A stretch of DNA of 64,000 nucleotides from Arcobacter cryaerophilus gv. crypticus (GTDB lineage Bacteria > Campylobacterota > Campylobacteria > Campylobacterales > Arcobacteraceae), in contig NZ_NXGI01000002.1 in the NCBI RefSeq assembly GCF_002993025.1, positions 197,393-261,392 of the forward strand. Reading direction: 5' to 3'. How positions within the stretch are numbered: position 1 is the first letter of the stretch; every line of letters begins with the position of its first letter. This document shows positions 44,755 to 54,708 of this stretch, piece by piece. Below the pieces are notes generated by a model. The model ran no database searches. It saw only the letters and a list, made by a program, of their open reading frames with translations, and was not told the DNA's origin. The position numbers were made by a program, and so were the translations under genes.

Positions 44755-45018
44755 TCAACCTTTTTTGTTGTGATGCTGTATAGCAGCCATAATAGCAGCA
44801 ACTTTTCTAGCATCAACACCATAAGAGCCTTGATTTGGACTTTGCGATATTACATTATTGTAAATAACTTGAGATGGAGTATCTTTATCTTTTTTTGGAA
44901 AAAATTCAACAAAAGTTACACCTTTTGCTTTTAATAAAAATCCAATAACCAAAAGTATAGACGTTCCTATTCCCATAATCATAAAAAAGCTAAATATAGC
45001 TTGTAGTAGGGCTTCCAC
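44755..45018 (-). CDS. OadG-like small membrane subunit
   Basis: 87 residues: one N-terminal membrane helix (FSFFMIMGIGTSILLVIGFLL in two parts) and a short cytoplasmic tail ending GVDARKVAAIMAAIQHHNKK. This is the layout and C-terminal motif of oxaloacetate decarboxylase gamma chains, which anchor the alpha subunit and bind zinc through terminal His residues (HH near the end). It lies directly upstream of the alpha-type gene with a good AGGAG. Confidence 0.75.
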   Translation of the reverse strand: MEALLQAIFSFFMIMGIGTSILLVIGFLLKAKGVTFVEFFPKKDKDTPSQVIYNNVISQSPNQGSYGVDARKVAAIMAAIQHHNKKG

Positions 45019-45161
45019 ATTTCTCCTTTAAGTATTTTATATCAACACTTGATTTTAAAGTACCGTATTCTAGGAAAATTTTATATTTTCTTCTTCTTTT
45101 TTGGTGCTTTATAAATTGTTGTTTAGTGCTTATTTTATCTAACTTTTGATAAAATTCTCTT

Positions 45162-46037
45162 ATGAAAAAAGAGACATTAGAAAAAAGAACAAAAATAGCA
45201 AATGATATTATGTATTATATATACACTCATATTGAAACAAACATCGATATTGAAGAGCTTAGCATTGATTTAGAAATTAGTAAGTTTCATATGCATCGTG
45301 TTTTTAAAGAGATTTTTGGAAGAAATATTTATGAGAGTATAAAATCAATTAGGCTTCAAAAAGCTTCAAATTTACTTCTTACAAATAGATATTCAACAAT
45401 TTCTAGTATTGTAAATTCATGTGGTTACTCTTCACAATCATCTTTTATAAAAATATTTAAAGATAGATTTGGTATGAGTCCAAAAGAGTGGAAAAATGGT
45501 GGATACAAAGAGTATTCAAATGAGATTATAAAACAATCAAAATTTGCTATGAAATCTAAAGCTAATTTTGACAATATTACACCAACTATTGTAAAAACAA
45601 AGGCTATAGAGAGCTATTATATACGTAATCGTGGTTATAATAAAAATATTGAAGAGACATGGCAAAAGCTTCAAACTTGGGTTTTGACAAATAATATAAA
45701 ACAATATAAAAGAGCAGCACTTTTTCATGATAACCCAACAATTACTCCTCTTGATGAATGCCAATATATTGCTTGTATCATAGTTGATGATGATAAAAAT
45801 ATAAAAAGTGATAGAATCCCAAAATTCAAAATAGCTGAAGGTGTTTATGCTAAATTTGATTTAAAAGCAAAAAATGAAGATTTACTTCCATTTATTCAGT
45901 GGGTTTATCATGAATGGTTACCAAGAAGTGATTATGAAACAACAACAAAACCATCATTTGCAATATATGAAAGTGTTGATTTTATAAATTTAGACAATGA
46001 ATATGATTTTAGTTTTTATGTTTCAATAAACTATTAA
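45162..46037 (+). CDS. AraC-family regulator with GyrI-like domain
   Basis: 291 residues: an N-terminal AraC HTH pair (residues ~15-112, LSIDLEISKFHMHRVFKEIFG, SIVNSCGYSSQSSFIKIFKDRFGMSPKEWK in parts) and a C-terminal GyrI-like small-molecule-binding domain (CQYIACIIVDD, FKIAEGVYAKFDLK, FIQWVYHEWLPRSDYE). Relatives such as Rob and BmrR-type proteins sense lipophilic compounds and control efflux or stress genes. Its target is unknown. The 3' end overlaps the convergent Aat-like gene by four bases. Confidence 0.85.
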   Translation: MKKETLEKRTKIANDIMYYIYTHIETNIDIEELSIDLEISKFHMHRVFKEIFGRNIYESIKSIRLQKASNLLLTNRYSTISSIVNSCGYSSQSSFIKIFKDRFGMSPKEWKNGGYKEYSNEIIKQSKFAMKSKANFDNITPTIVKTKAIESYYIRNRGYNKNIEETWQKLQTWVLTNNIKQYKRAALFHDNPTITPLDECQYIACIIVDDDKNIKSDRIPKFKIAEGVYAKFDLKAKNEDLLPFIQWVYHEWLPRSDYETTTKPSFAIYESVDFINLDNEYDFSFYVSINY

Positions 46038-46738
46038 ATGCTATTTAGCCATCTTTTTAAAAATTCATCTCTTGAATATAGTTTTGCTCCTAAATCAAAT
46101 TTATACTTCATGTATGGATGTCCTAAATTCCAAAAGTCAAATTTGTTTTCTTCTAAATAAATAGCCAATAGTACCATTTGAAGTTTACCCCAATTGTTAT
46201 ACTCTTTAGATTTTGAAGAAAAACCTGTTAGTGAAGTATATGTTTTAGAAATAATATAACCAATCTCACCACTTACTAATTTTGCGTTATTTTTATCATA
46301 TAATTCAATACTAACTAATTCAAAGTTTAAACTAATATTTTTTAATGTATTTAATTTTATTAATAACTTTTCGTAATTTTCTTCAATCCAAGAATCTTTA
46401 TGATAATTTTTAATTTCATTTAAAACAGATTGAAAATCGTTATTTATACAAAAGTGATGCTCTCTATTTTTTATAAGAGTTTTTACCTTTTTACTAATAT
46501 GAAGATTATTAAAATCTAAAATAGCATATTCAAATTGTATTTCAGGAAGTAGATAAAAATTATTTTCAAGAATAATAGAAGTTGAAATAAATCCAAATTT
46601 ACAAAGCTTTATATAAGTTTCTAAGGATAAATCATCGCATAAGTAGTAATTTAAATTTTTATTTGGATAGATATTTTCAAAGATAAACTGCTTGTGTAGT
46701 TGCTCTTTTGATATTAGATATAAAAAATCTTGACTCAA
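46034..46738 (-). CDS. Divergent leucyl/phenylalanyl-tRNA-protein transferase-like protein
   Basis: 234 residues, the same length as E. coli Aat. The C-terminal half shows the GNAT-like Aat pattern: SGEIGYIISKTYTSLTGFS, NNWGKLQMVLLAIYLEENKFDFWNLGHP in parts, FDLGAKLYSRDEFLKRW. Aat adds Leu/Phe to N-terminal Arg/Lys to make N-end-rule degrons. The N-terminal half is poorly conserved by eye, and the usual tRNA-binding residues cannot be confirmed. A different tRNA-dependent aminoacyl transfer is possible. Unlinked to clpA/clpS here. Confidence 0.55.
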   Translation of the reverse strand: MSQDFLYLISKEQLHKQFIFENIYPNKNLNYYLCDDLSLETYIKLCKFGFISTSIILENNFYLLPEIQFEYAILDFNNLHISKKVKTLIKNREHHFCINNDFQSVLNEIKNYHKDSWIEENYEKLLIKLNTLKNISLNFELVSIELYDKNNAKLVSGEIGYIISKTYTSLTGFSSKSKEYNNWGKLQMVLLAIYLEENKFDFWNLGHPYMKYKFDLGAKLYSRDEFLKRWLNSI

Positions 46739-46752
46739 AATATAAATATAGT

Positions 46753-46780
46753 TTAAAATAGAGAAAAATCTCTATTTTAA
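46753..46780 (-). terminator. Terminator of the chemoreceptor gene
   Basis: TTAAAATAGAGA and TCTCTATTTTAA form a 12-base stem around AAAA at the stop codon of the minus-strand gene. Confidence 0.8.
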
Positions 46781-48855
46781 AAGCTTTCCCATTCATCATC
46801 ATCTTTTTTAGATGATTTTATTTCAGTCTGTTTTATATCTATTTTTGTATCCATAGATTTTTTTGGAGCTGATGGTTTAGTTTCTGTAGTTTTTTTAGTA
46901 GTTTCAATAACTAAATTATTATTTTTAACTGTAGAATTAATTTTTTTATTCTCTTTTTCAACATCTTCTTTTCCCACAAATTGTTTGTTATGTGAGTCAC
47001 TAACAATTTTTTTAGCAATACTATCCGCATTTATTGCAATAGTTTTTGTATCTGAAGCAATATTCGCATTTTGTTGTGTCTGTTGATCAAGTCCTGTTAC
47101 TGCATCATTTATCTGTGTAATTCCAGCTTGTTGCTCTTTTGAAGCTGTTGCAATTTCATTTATTGTTTGACTTTGTTTTTCTATATTTTCAAGAAGTTCT
47201 GTATAACCTTGAATCATCTCAAAACTAATATTTTTTCCTTCATTTGCTTTTGATGTAGCATTTTGAACTATATTTTTTATCTCTTTAGCAGCTTCAGCAC
47301 TTCTACTTGCAAGATTTCGAACCTCTTGAGCAACAACAGCAAAACCTTTTCCAGCTTCTCCTGCAGTTGCAGCTTCAACTGCAGCATTAAGTGAAAGAAT
47401 ATTTGTTTGGAATGCTATTTGGTCAATTACTGCAATTGCTTCATTAATTCTATTTACTTGATTATTAATCTCATCCATAGCATTTGTTGTCTGATTTGCT
47501 AATTGTTGACCTTTTTTTGCTGAATTACTAACTTCGTTTGAGAATCTAGTCATTAATTCTACATTATTTGCATTACTAATTACTGTTGATGTTATCTCTT
47601 CAAGAGCAGCAGCAGTCTCTTCTAAAGAAGCAGCAGCAGAATTTGAACTTTGATTTAGTACATTTACATTCTCTAAAAGCTCTTGAGAACTATTTTCTAG
47701 CATTAGCCCTGTTCCATATGATTGTCTTAATAAAGCAGAAATTTCATCTCCTAATTCATTCATAGCAACAGCAATTTTTGCATAAGGACTAGGAAATCTA
47801 GCTGTAAAGTCATATTTTTTAAAGCTATCTATTACAAAAAGTAATCTATTTATATCTCTTGCAATTGTATGTTCTAAGTAATGTTGCATTTTAATTAAAA
47901 GTTCTTTTAAAACTTTCAAATTTTGAGTATCTGGTTCAGCTTCTATTTTTGCAAGCATATTTCCACTTGATAGCTCTTTTATGAAAAGTTCAGTTGCATG
48001 TATAAACTCATCATCTTTTTTTATAGAGCTTTCAGTTTTTTCAATATTTTCATTTATTACTTTTGCAATTTCACCAAACTCATCATTACTTTTTAAATCT
48101 ATTAGTGTAGCACTTTTACTCTCTTCATTTAAAAATGAGAAAAATCCTAATATACCTTGTTGAAGTTTATTTAAAGATTTTACAATAAAACTTATAGTTA
48201 AAGATGTAAATGTAATACTAATTGCCATAACAATAAGCGATAATATTACAATTAAAGTAAGAGATTTATTTGAAGATGATACAGAATTTTTAACCATATT
48301 TGTTGCATAGTTTGTAGTTCTTGTTTTTTGTTCCTCTAGAAGCTTCCCAAAAGTAACAGAAAGAGGAATCATTTTTCTTACGCTATCTTCATATTCAGAT
48401 AATAAATAAGATAGTTTTTCTTCATCTTTATTATTAATTATTTTTCTTAGATTTTCATCTATTGGTTCATGTGATTTTTTCCAATCATTAAATGCAGCTT
48501 CTAAAGTAGCAAAAGCTTTTTTACCAGCTTCAGTTTGTCTTGGAGTACTTGCAAAGTATTGCCAGTTTTTATTAATATCATTCCAAGCTGTTTCTCTACT
48601 CTCTTTAATTGCTTGAAGATTTTTTGAGTAATCAGAATTTTTGTGAACTGAAAAAACCTCATGAGTCATAGCTCTAATTTTATATCTTAAAGTATCCAAT
48701 TCAGCAACAGCTATTAATATTGGTATTCTTTCATCTGATATGTTGGTAAGATCATTTGATGAGCTTTTTGTATTAAAATATGAGACAGCCGAAATAGTAA
48801 TCAATGATAAAATAAATACCAAAGATAAAGCTATTAATCTATTTTTTATAGACAT
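46777..48855 (-). CDS. Methyl-accepting chemotaxis protein with C-terminal EWESF
   Basis: 692 residues. An N-terminal membrane helix (residues 8-28), a helical periplasmic sensor (~30-195, four-helix type), a second helix (~200-222, [19 protein letters not shown]), HAMP-like region(s) and a second linker segment, then the signalling hairpin ([35 protein letters not shown] in parts). The C-terminus is a flexible Lys/Thr-rich tail ending DDDEWESF. The terminal EWESF resembles the NWETF tether that docks CheR/CheB in enteric receptors. The ligand is unknown. Confidence 0.92.
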   Translation of the reverse strand: MSIKNRLIALSLVFILSLITISAVSYFNTKSSSNDLTNISDERIPILIAVAELDTLRYKIRAMTHEVFSVHKNSDYSKNLQAIKESRETAWNDINKNWQYFASTPRQTEAGKKAFATLEAAFNDWKKSHEPIDENLRKIINNKDEEKLSYLLSEYEDSVRKMIPLSVTFGKLLEEQKTRTTNYATNMVKNSVSSSNKSLTLIVILSLIVMAISITFTSLTISFIVKSLNKLQQGILGFFSFLNEESKSATLIDLKSNDEFGEIAKVINENIEKTESSIKKDDEFIHATELFIKELSSGNMLAKIEAEPDTQNLKVLKELLIKMQHYLEHTIARDINRLLFVIDSFKKYDFTARFPSPYAKIAVAMNELGDEISALLRQSYGTGLMLENSSQELLENVNVLNQSSNSAAASLEETAAALEEITSTVISNANNVELMTRFSNEVSNSAKKGQQLANQTTNAMDEINNQVNRINEAIAVIDQIAFQTNILSLNAAVEAATAGEAGKGFAVVAQEVRNLASRSAEAAKEIKNIVQNATSKANEGKNISFEMIQGYTELLENIEKQSQTINEIATASKEQQAGITQINDAVTGLDQQTQQNANIASDTKTIAINADSIAKKIVSDSHNKQFVGKEDVEKENKKINSTVKNNNLVIETTKKTTETKPSAPKKSMDTKIDIKQTEIKSSKKDDDEWESF

Positions 48856-48919
48856 AATTCCCCTTTTTAAATAAAGTTAAAAATTATAGCTAAATTAAGA
48901 TAATATTTATAAAGAAGCT

Positions 48920-50635
48920 TTAGTTCTTTTGTATATCAATAGGTAGTAAAATAGTAAATTTTGCACCAAAATAAGGTGTATTGTTTTCGATAAAAGTATC
49001 ATTTTTTACACTTATTTCACCATTTAGATGTTTTGTTACAATTTGTAGTGACATATAAAGACCAATTCCTGTTCCTTGGCTTTGATGTTTTGTAGTAAAA
49101 TATGGTTCAAAAACCCTATCTATAAACTCATCTTTTATGCCTCCACCATTATCTAAGAATTCAATATATAAATTATTTTCATCATGATTTATTTTTATAT
49201 ATATTATTTTTTTTTCTATTTGGCTTGAAGATAAAATATCAATTGAATTTGAAAAAAGGTTAAGGATTACTTGAAATAATTCATTTTGATATGATAAAAT
49301 CTCTACGTCATCTATGTGTTCAATAACTTTAATATTGAACTTATCAAATCTACTTTTTATTAAATCTTTAGATTTTTTTATTAGTTGTGATACATAAAAT
49401 TTATTCATCTCTTTATTTGGAGAGAAAAAATTTCTAAAATCATCAATAGTATTTGATAAATATTCAGATGTTTTATTTATATTTTTTAAAGCTTCATAAA
49501 ATTCATTATCATTTAAAATATTCATCTCTTTTTTTATTTTTAAAGAGCTTGAGATTGTAGATATTACAGATAGTGGTTGTCTCCACTGATGAGCTATATT
49601 TTCAATCATCTCTCCCATTGCTGCCATTTTTGATTGCTGATTTAAAATTGCCTCTTGTTCAAGTAATTCTTTTGTTTTTTTATCTATAGTTACGTGTAAG
49701 TTTTCATTTAAATGCTTTAATTCTTTTGTCTTTTCTTCAACTGTATATTTCAATTTTTTGTTTAAAATATTTAAAGTTGCTGTTCTATGGATAAATGCGA
49801 TAGCACCAAAAAATACTAAAAAAATCAAAATCAAAACAGTTGTGTAGTCTATTGAAGTTTTAAACTGTACATTATTCCAACTATTAACAATAACCATAAG
49901 TTCACTAGCTGGTATAGTTGCCATTGTTTTATTTATTATTGGAATTAAATCTTTATACTCTTTTCTAACCATAATTTTTAAAGAAAAATCAATTCCTGTA
50001 TTACCACTAACTTTTAAATCTTTGAATTCAAATTTTGCAATATTGTATGTAAGAATGGGTTTTATATCAACAAAAGCAAAAACTTTATTTTTTGAGACTA
50101 GATTTAATCCTTCTTCTACGCTATTTACTAAAATTAAATCAAGATTTGGATATTTCTCTTTTAGTAAATTGTGTACTGTGAAATTATTTCCAACTGCAAT
50201 TTTTTTGTTTATAATTTCATCTAAGTTTTCTATAAAGTGTTCATCTTTTTTTGTAACTATTGATATTGGAAATTTTAAATACTCATTAGAGAAATATGCA
50301 AAATTTTTTCTTGATTCGCTCTCTCCTGTACTAAAAATAATATCACTTTTTTTACTTTGAAAACTTTTTATTTGTTCATCAAAAGAGTTAAAAAAAGTAT
50401 TTGTAGTTTTTAAATTTAGTTTTTTTACAATAATTTCCCAAAATTCAGATGATATTCCAAGAGCTTTATTATTATCTTCTTCAAAACTAAATGGATACCA
50501 ATTTTTCGTAATAGCAACATTGAAATGAGTTTTTTCTATAAAATCTTTTTCTTGTTTAGTTAATTCAATATTTGTGTTAATATCTTGTGAAAAAAGATTT
50601 ATAACTAACAATATTGTAGTTAAAAATATTTTCAT
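48920..50635 (-). CDS. Sensor histidine kinase with periplasmic binding-protein domain
   Basis: 571 residues: signal peptide, a type 3 solute-binding-protein domain in the periplasm (residues ~30-255, HFNVAITKNWYPFSFEEDNNKALGIS in parts), a membrane helix (~265-287), a coiled coil with repeated TKEL, and a kinase core with H-box ENIAHQWRQPLSVIS, N-box LFSNSIDIL, GGGIKDEFIDRVFEPYFTTK in parts and GTGIGLYMSLQIV. It would sense an amino-acid-like ligand. No response regulator is adjacent, so it is an orphan here. Confidence 0.9.
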   Translation of the reverse strand: MKIFLTTILLVINLFSQDINTNIELTKQEKDFIEKTHFNVAITKNWYPFSFEEDNNKALGISSEFWEIIVKKLNLKTTNTFFNSFDEQIKSFQSKKSDIIFSTGESESRKNFAYFSNEYLKFPISIVTKKDEHFIENLDEIINKKIAVGNNFTVHNLLKEKYPNLDLILVNSVEEGLNLVSKNKVFAFVDIKPILTYNIAKFEFKDLKVSGNTGIDFSLKIMVRKEYKDLIPIINKTMATIPASELMVIVNSWNNVQFKTSIDYTTVLILIFLVFFGAIAFIHRTATLNILNKKLKYTVEEKTKELKHLNENLHVTIDKKTKELLEQEAILNQQSKMAAMGEMIENIAHQWRQPLSVISTISSSLKIKKEMNILNDNEFYEALKNINKTSEYLSNTIDDFRNFFSPNKEMNKFYVSQLIKKSKDLIKSRFDKFNIKVIEHIDDVEILSYQNELFQVILNLFSNSIDILSSSQIEKKIIYIKINHDENNLYIEFLDNGGGIKDEFIDRVFEPYFTTKHQSQGTGIGLYMSLQIVTKHLNGEISVKNDTFIENNTPYFGAKFTILLPIDIQKN

Positions 50636-50679
50636 TTTTTTCCTTTTTAGAAACTAATAAATTATTATAGCAAGAAATT

Positions 50680-51888
50680 TTAATTTTTATTAATTTTTTC
50701 CTCTTTTATTGGTAAATTAGCAAGTGCTGCAACTATTGCTAAAGCTATATCTAAATACCACATTAAAGAGAAATTACCATAACTATTTATAAATAATCCA
50801 CCTAAATATGCTCCAAAAAAACCACCAATTTGATGTGATAAAAGAGTTAATCCAAATAAAGTTGCAAGATATTTTGTTCCAAAAAGTTTTCCTACAATTC
50901 CTGCTGTTGGTGGAACTGTTGCAAGCCAAGTAAAACCAATTGCTATTGAGAAAATATAAAAAGTTAACTCAGTTTTAGGAGATAATAAATATATAATAAT
51001 CATCAAAGCTCTACTTGCATAAATGAAAGCTAGGATATATTTCATTTTATACTTTGTTCCCAAATATCCAGCATATAAGCTTCCAAAAATATTAAAAAGT
51101 CCAATTAAAGCCAAAGAGTAAGCTGAAACATTTGCACTATGCCCACAAAGAGCAACTTCATGGGGAAGATGTGTAACCAAAAAAGCTACATGAAATCCAC
51201 AAGTAAAAAATCCCAAGTTTAAGTATAAATAGCTTTTATCTTTTAAAGCTACTTTTAATTGCTCTTTTAATTTTATATCATTTTGTACGATATTTTCTTG
51301 TTTTATTTCTTCTTTACTTTTTGAAGATAGAATTTTTGCTAAAGGAATAGTTAAAAGTGTTGAAAAAGCAAGAGCTACCATAGAGTAAATCCATCCAAAA
51401 CTATTTATAATAGCTTGTGATAGTGGAGCAAAAACAAATTGCCCAAATGATCCGCCAGCATTTATAAATCCACCAGCAAATGATCTTTTTTCGCTAGGAA
51501 GATTTTTTGCTGTTGCTCCTATTAATATTGAAAAACTTCCAGCACCAGCACCAGCTGCTACAAGAAGCCCTAAAGTTAAAATAATTGAAAATTCTGAAGT
51601 TAAAAAAGGAGTTAAAATTAAACCAAAAAACATCAATAAAGCACCAAAAACTAAAACACCAAAAGAGCCTTTTTTATCTGCAATTGCACCAAAAATTGGT
51701 TGAGTTAATCCCCAAATAAATTGCCCAATTGCAAGTGCTAAACTAATAGAGATAATATCAAGAGAAGTTGAAGAGTTTATAGGAGCTATAAATAAACCCA
51801 AAGATTGCCTAACTCCCATTGTAATTGCTAAAATAAGTGATGAAGAAAGTATTAAAATCCAAATAGTTCTATTTTGAGTGTTTGTCAT
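50680..51888 (-). CDS. Major facilitator superfamily transporter
   Basis: 402 residues with about 12 membrane segments and the MFS loop motif GAIADKKGSFGVLVFG between helices 2 and 3. It opens with VRQSLGLFIAPI and has FAGGFINAGGSFGQFVFAPLS in helix 4-5, resembling the OFA/monocarboxylate-type branch. Substrate unknown. It is divergent from tkt. Confidence 0.85.
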   Translation of the reverse strand: MTNTQNRTIWILILSSSLILAITMGVRQSLGLFIAPINSSTSLDIISISLALAIGQFIWGLTQPIFGAIADKKGSFGVLVFGALLMFFGLILTPFLTSEFSIILTLGLLVAAGAGAGSFSILIGATAKNLPSEKRSFAGGFINAGGSFGQFVFAPLSQAIINSFGWIYSMVALAFSTLLTIPLAKILSSKSKEEIKQENIVQNDIKLKEQLKVALKDKSYLYLNLGFFTCGFHVAFLVTHLPHEVALCGHSANVSAYSLALIGLFNIFGSLYAGYLGTKYKMKYILAFIYASRALMIIIYLLSPKTELTFYIFSIAIGFTWLATVPPTAGIVGKLFGTKYLATLFGLTLLSHQIGGFFGAYLGGLFINSYGNFSLMWYLDIALAIVAALANLPIKEEKINKN

Positions 51889-51989
51889 TTTATAATCTTT
51901 TTTTTGGAATTTTAGATTAAAAAGTCTTAAACATAGTTTCGATATAATCTTTCATAATTTTAAAAATCACTCACAATATAGGATAATCT

Positions 51990-53915
51990 ATGTCAAAACA
52001 ACTACTACAAAAACAAGCAGATACAATAAGATTTTTAGCTGCTGATATGGTACAAAGAGCTAATTCAGGACATCCTGGAGCTCCTATGGGACTTGCTGAT
52101 ATTGCAACAGTTTTAAGCAAGCACTTAAATGTAAATCCAGCCGATGAAAAATGGCTAAATAGAGATAGATTGGTATTTTCAGGTGGTCATGCAACTGGTT
52201 TGGTTTACTCTTTACTTCATTTATGGGGATTTGATGTATCAGTAAATGATATGAAAAACTTTAGACAATCAGGTTCAAAAACTCCAGGACATCCAGAATA
52301 TGGACATACTCATGGTATTGAAATCACGACAGGACCACTTGGACAAGGAATTGCAAATGCTGTTGGATTTGCAATGGCAGGAAAATATGCACAAAATTTA
52401 TTAGGAAAAGATGTAATAAATCATAAAGTTTATTGTCTTTGCGGAGATGGAGATTTACAAGAAGGAATCTCTTATGAGGCAACTTCAACTGCAGGGCATA
52501 TGAAACTTGATAATCTTGTAATTATTTATGATAGCAATTCAATCACGATTGAAGGAGATACAAGCCTTGCTTGGAGTGAAAATGTTAAAAAAAGATTTCA
52601 AGCGATTGATTTTGAAGTAATTGAAATAGATGGACATAATTTTGATCAAATTGATAAGGCTTTTGTTCAAGCAAAAAATTCAACACAACCAGTTCTTATT
52701 ATTGCAAAAACTATTATTGCAAAAGGAGCTGTTACACTTGAAGGAAGTCATCACTCACACGGAGCTCCTCTTGGAGTTGATGAGATAAAACAAGCAAAAA
52801 TAAAAGCTGGATTTAATCCTGATGTTGATTTTGAAGTGAGTGCAGATGTAAAAGGTGCTTTTGATAAATTAATTATTGGTTCAACTTTACAAAACAGTTG
52901 GAATGAAAGTTTATCTAAAGAGACAAAAGTAAAAATAGATGAGTTACAAAATCCAGATTTTGACAGTATTGTTTATCCAAATTTTGAAGCTGGAAGTAGT
53001 GTGGCTACAAGAGATTCAAATCATAAAATATTAAATGCTATTGCTGAAAAAATTCCTAGTTTCTTAGGTGGAAGTGCTGATTTAGCACCATCAAATAAAA
53101 CAGAATTAAAAGATATGGGAGATTTTCCAAATGGAAGAAATATCCATTTTGGTATTAAAGAACATGCAATGGCAGCTATTGTAAACGCTATGAACTTATA
53201 TGGTTTATTTAGAGTTTATTCAGCAACATTTTTTGTTTTCTCTGATTATTTAAAACCAAGTGCAAGAATTGCAGCACTGGCTTCTATTCCTCAACATTTT
53301 ATTTGGACACATGATAGTATTGGTGTTGGAGAAGATGGACCAACACACCAACCAATTGAGCATTTAGGACAATTTAGAGCTTTACCAAATTTTTATACAT
53401 TCAGACCTGCTGATGCAACTGAAAATGTTGAAGCATGGGAAATAGCACTTAAAATGAAAGCTCCAACAGCATTTGTTTGCTCACGTCAAGGTTTAAAAGT
53501 TTTAAAAGATGATAAAGCTTTTGGAAGTGTTTTAAATGGTGGATATCTATTAACAAAACGAGAGAATGCAACTATCACAATTATGGCAAGTGGAAGTGAA
53601 GTTAATTTGGCATTACAAACTGCTTGTGCTTTAGAAAAAGATGGAATTCTTGCAAATATAGTTTCTGTTCCTTGTTTTGATTTACTTTTAGAGCAAGATG
53701 AAACTTATATAAATAAAATTATTGATCCAAAAACAAGAGTTTATGCAGTTGAAGCAGCAAGAGCTCTTGAGTATTATAAATATGCAGATGTAGTATTTGG
53801 AATGGATAGTTTTGGAGCTAGTGGTCCTGCTGATAAGCTTTTTGATGAGTTTGGATTTACAGTTGATAAATTAAAATCAAAAATTATAGCAGACCTTAAA
53901 ATTCTTAAGGAATAG
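51990..53915 (+). CDS. tkt: Transketolase
   Basis: Thiamine-diphosphate enzyme of the pentose-phosphate and carbon-fixation routes. NSGHPGAPMGLADIA at the start, the TPP-binding GDGDLQEGISYEA (GDG...), IYDSNSITIEGDT, GIKEHAMAAIVNAM with the catalytic Glu, and THDSIGVGEDGPTHQPIEHL. 641 residues, normal. It complements the transaldolase at 10060. The next gene starts immediately after its stop. Confidence 0.96.
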   Translation: MSKQLLQKQADTIRFLAADMVQRANSGHPGAPMGLADIATVLSKHLNVNPADEKWLNRDRLVFSGGHATGLVYSLLHLWGFDVSVNDMKNFRQSGSKTPGHPEYGHTHGIEITTGPLGQGIANAVGFAMAGKYAQNLLGKDVINHKVYCLCGDGDLQEGISYEATSTAGHMKLDNLVIIYDSNSITIEGDTSLAWSENVKKRFQAIDFEVIEIDGHNFDQIDKAFVQAKNSTQPVLIIAKTIIAKGAVTLEGSHHSHGAPLGVDEIKQAKIKAGFNPDVDFEVSADVKGAFDKLIIGSTLQNSWNESLSKETKVKIDELQNPDFDSIVYPNFEAGSSVATRDSNHKILNAIAEKIPSFLGGSADLAPSNKTELKDMGDFPNGRNIHFGIKEHAMAAIVNAMNLYGLFRVYSATFFVFSDYLKPSARIAALASIPQHFIWTHDSIGVGEDGPTHQPIEHLGQFRALPNFYTFRPADATENVEAWEIALKMKAPTAFVCSRQGLKVLKDDKAFGSVLNGGYLLTKRENATITIMASGSEVNLALQTACALEKDGILANIVSVPCFDLLLEQDETYINKIIDPKTRVYAVEAARALEYYKYADVVFGMDSFGASGPADKLFDEFGFTVDKLKSKIIADLKILKE

Positions 53916-54275
53916 ATGAAAGATTCACTTTTTGTATATGGCACATTGATGCCAAACTGTCCAAATGGATATGTTTTAGAAAATATTATTGGAAAATTTG
54001 TCCCTGCAACTGTAAAAGGAAAATTAATAGATGCAGGTTGGAGTGCTAGCATGGGATATCCTGGTATTAGGCTTGAAATGGGAGATGATACTATTCATGG
54101 ATTTTTGTTTTACTCTGATAATTTGATAAACCATTGGGAAAATCTTGATATTTTTGAAGGTGAAGAGTTTAGTAGAACTTCAATTATTGCTGAAAGATAT
54201 GATGAGCTTGAAGTACAAACTTATATTTATACATTAAAAGATGAGATTATTGAGATGTATGAAGAGAAAATTTAA
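53916..54275 (+). CDS. Gamma-glutamylcyclotransferase-like protein
   Basis: 119 residues of the GGCT/AIG2 fold: LFVYGTLMPNCPNGYVL substrate loop at residue 5-20, then GYPGIRLEMGDD, WENLDIFEGEEFSRTSI with the catalytic-type Glu in NLDIFEGEEF. Relatives cleave gamma-glutamyl peptides or amines; the substrate is not known. The ATG follows the tkt TAG directly, so translation is likely coupled. Confidence 0.8.
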   Translation: MKDSLFVYGTLMPNCPNGYVLENIIGKFVPATVKGKLIDAGWSASMGYPGIRLEMGDDTIHGFLFYSDNLINHWENLDIFEGEEFSRTSIIAERYDELEVQTYIYTLKDEIIEMYEEKI

Positions 54276-54277
54276 AA

Positions 54278-54604
54278 ATGATAGGAAATTTAGGATTATT
54301 TTTTATTGCAGCTTTTTTTGAAATATTAGGATGTTTTGCTTTTTGGTTATATTTTAGACTTGAAAAAACTCCTTGGTGGATTGCATTGGGAGTTGTTTCT
54401 TTGATTCTTTTTGCTTATATTTTGACAAAAATCGATGTGGAACATGCAGGAAGAGTTTATGCGATTTATGGAGGAATTTACATAGTATCTTCTTTATTGT
54501 GGTTGATTTTTATTGAAAAAGAGAGTTTTAATCGTTGGGATATTATTGGTGCGGGTATTTGTATTTTAGGAGCAAGTATTATATTAATTGGAAATCAAAA
54601 ATAG
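54278..54604 (+). CDS. YnfA/UPF0060-family membrane protein
   Basis: 108 residues with four membrane helices and the family landmarks FEILGCFAFWLYFRL, ILTKIDVEHAGRVYAIYGGIYIVSSLLWLIFIE in parts and WDIIGAGICILGASIIL. These resemble small-multidrug-resistance proteins; function unproven. It starts two bases after the GGCT-like gene. The usual length is 105-110. Confidence 0.88.
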   Translation: MIGNLGLFFIAAFFEILGCFAFWLYFRLEKTPWWIALGVVSLILFAYILTKIDVEHAGRVYAIYGGIYIVSSLLWLIFIEKESFNRWDIIGAGICILGASIILIGNQK

Positions 54605-54669
54605 GATAAAAAAGAAATTTTAATAAGAGGCTTTTTTAAAACAATTTAAATAAACTTTAAACTTTTATA

Positions 54670-54688
54670 TATTATGATATTCATTATC
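54670..54688 (+). promoter_or_regulatory. Near-consensus Fur box
   Basis: TATTATGATATTCATTATC matches the 19-base E. coli Fur consensus GATAATGATAATCATTATC at 16 positions. It lies 21 bases before the TTG start of the small ankyrin gene, where bound Fur would block transcription or initiation. Confidence 0.6.
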
Positions 54689-54708
54689 ATTTTAAAAAAG
54701 GAAACATT

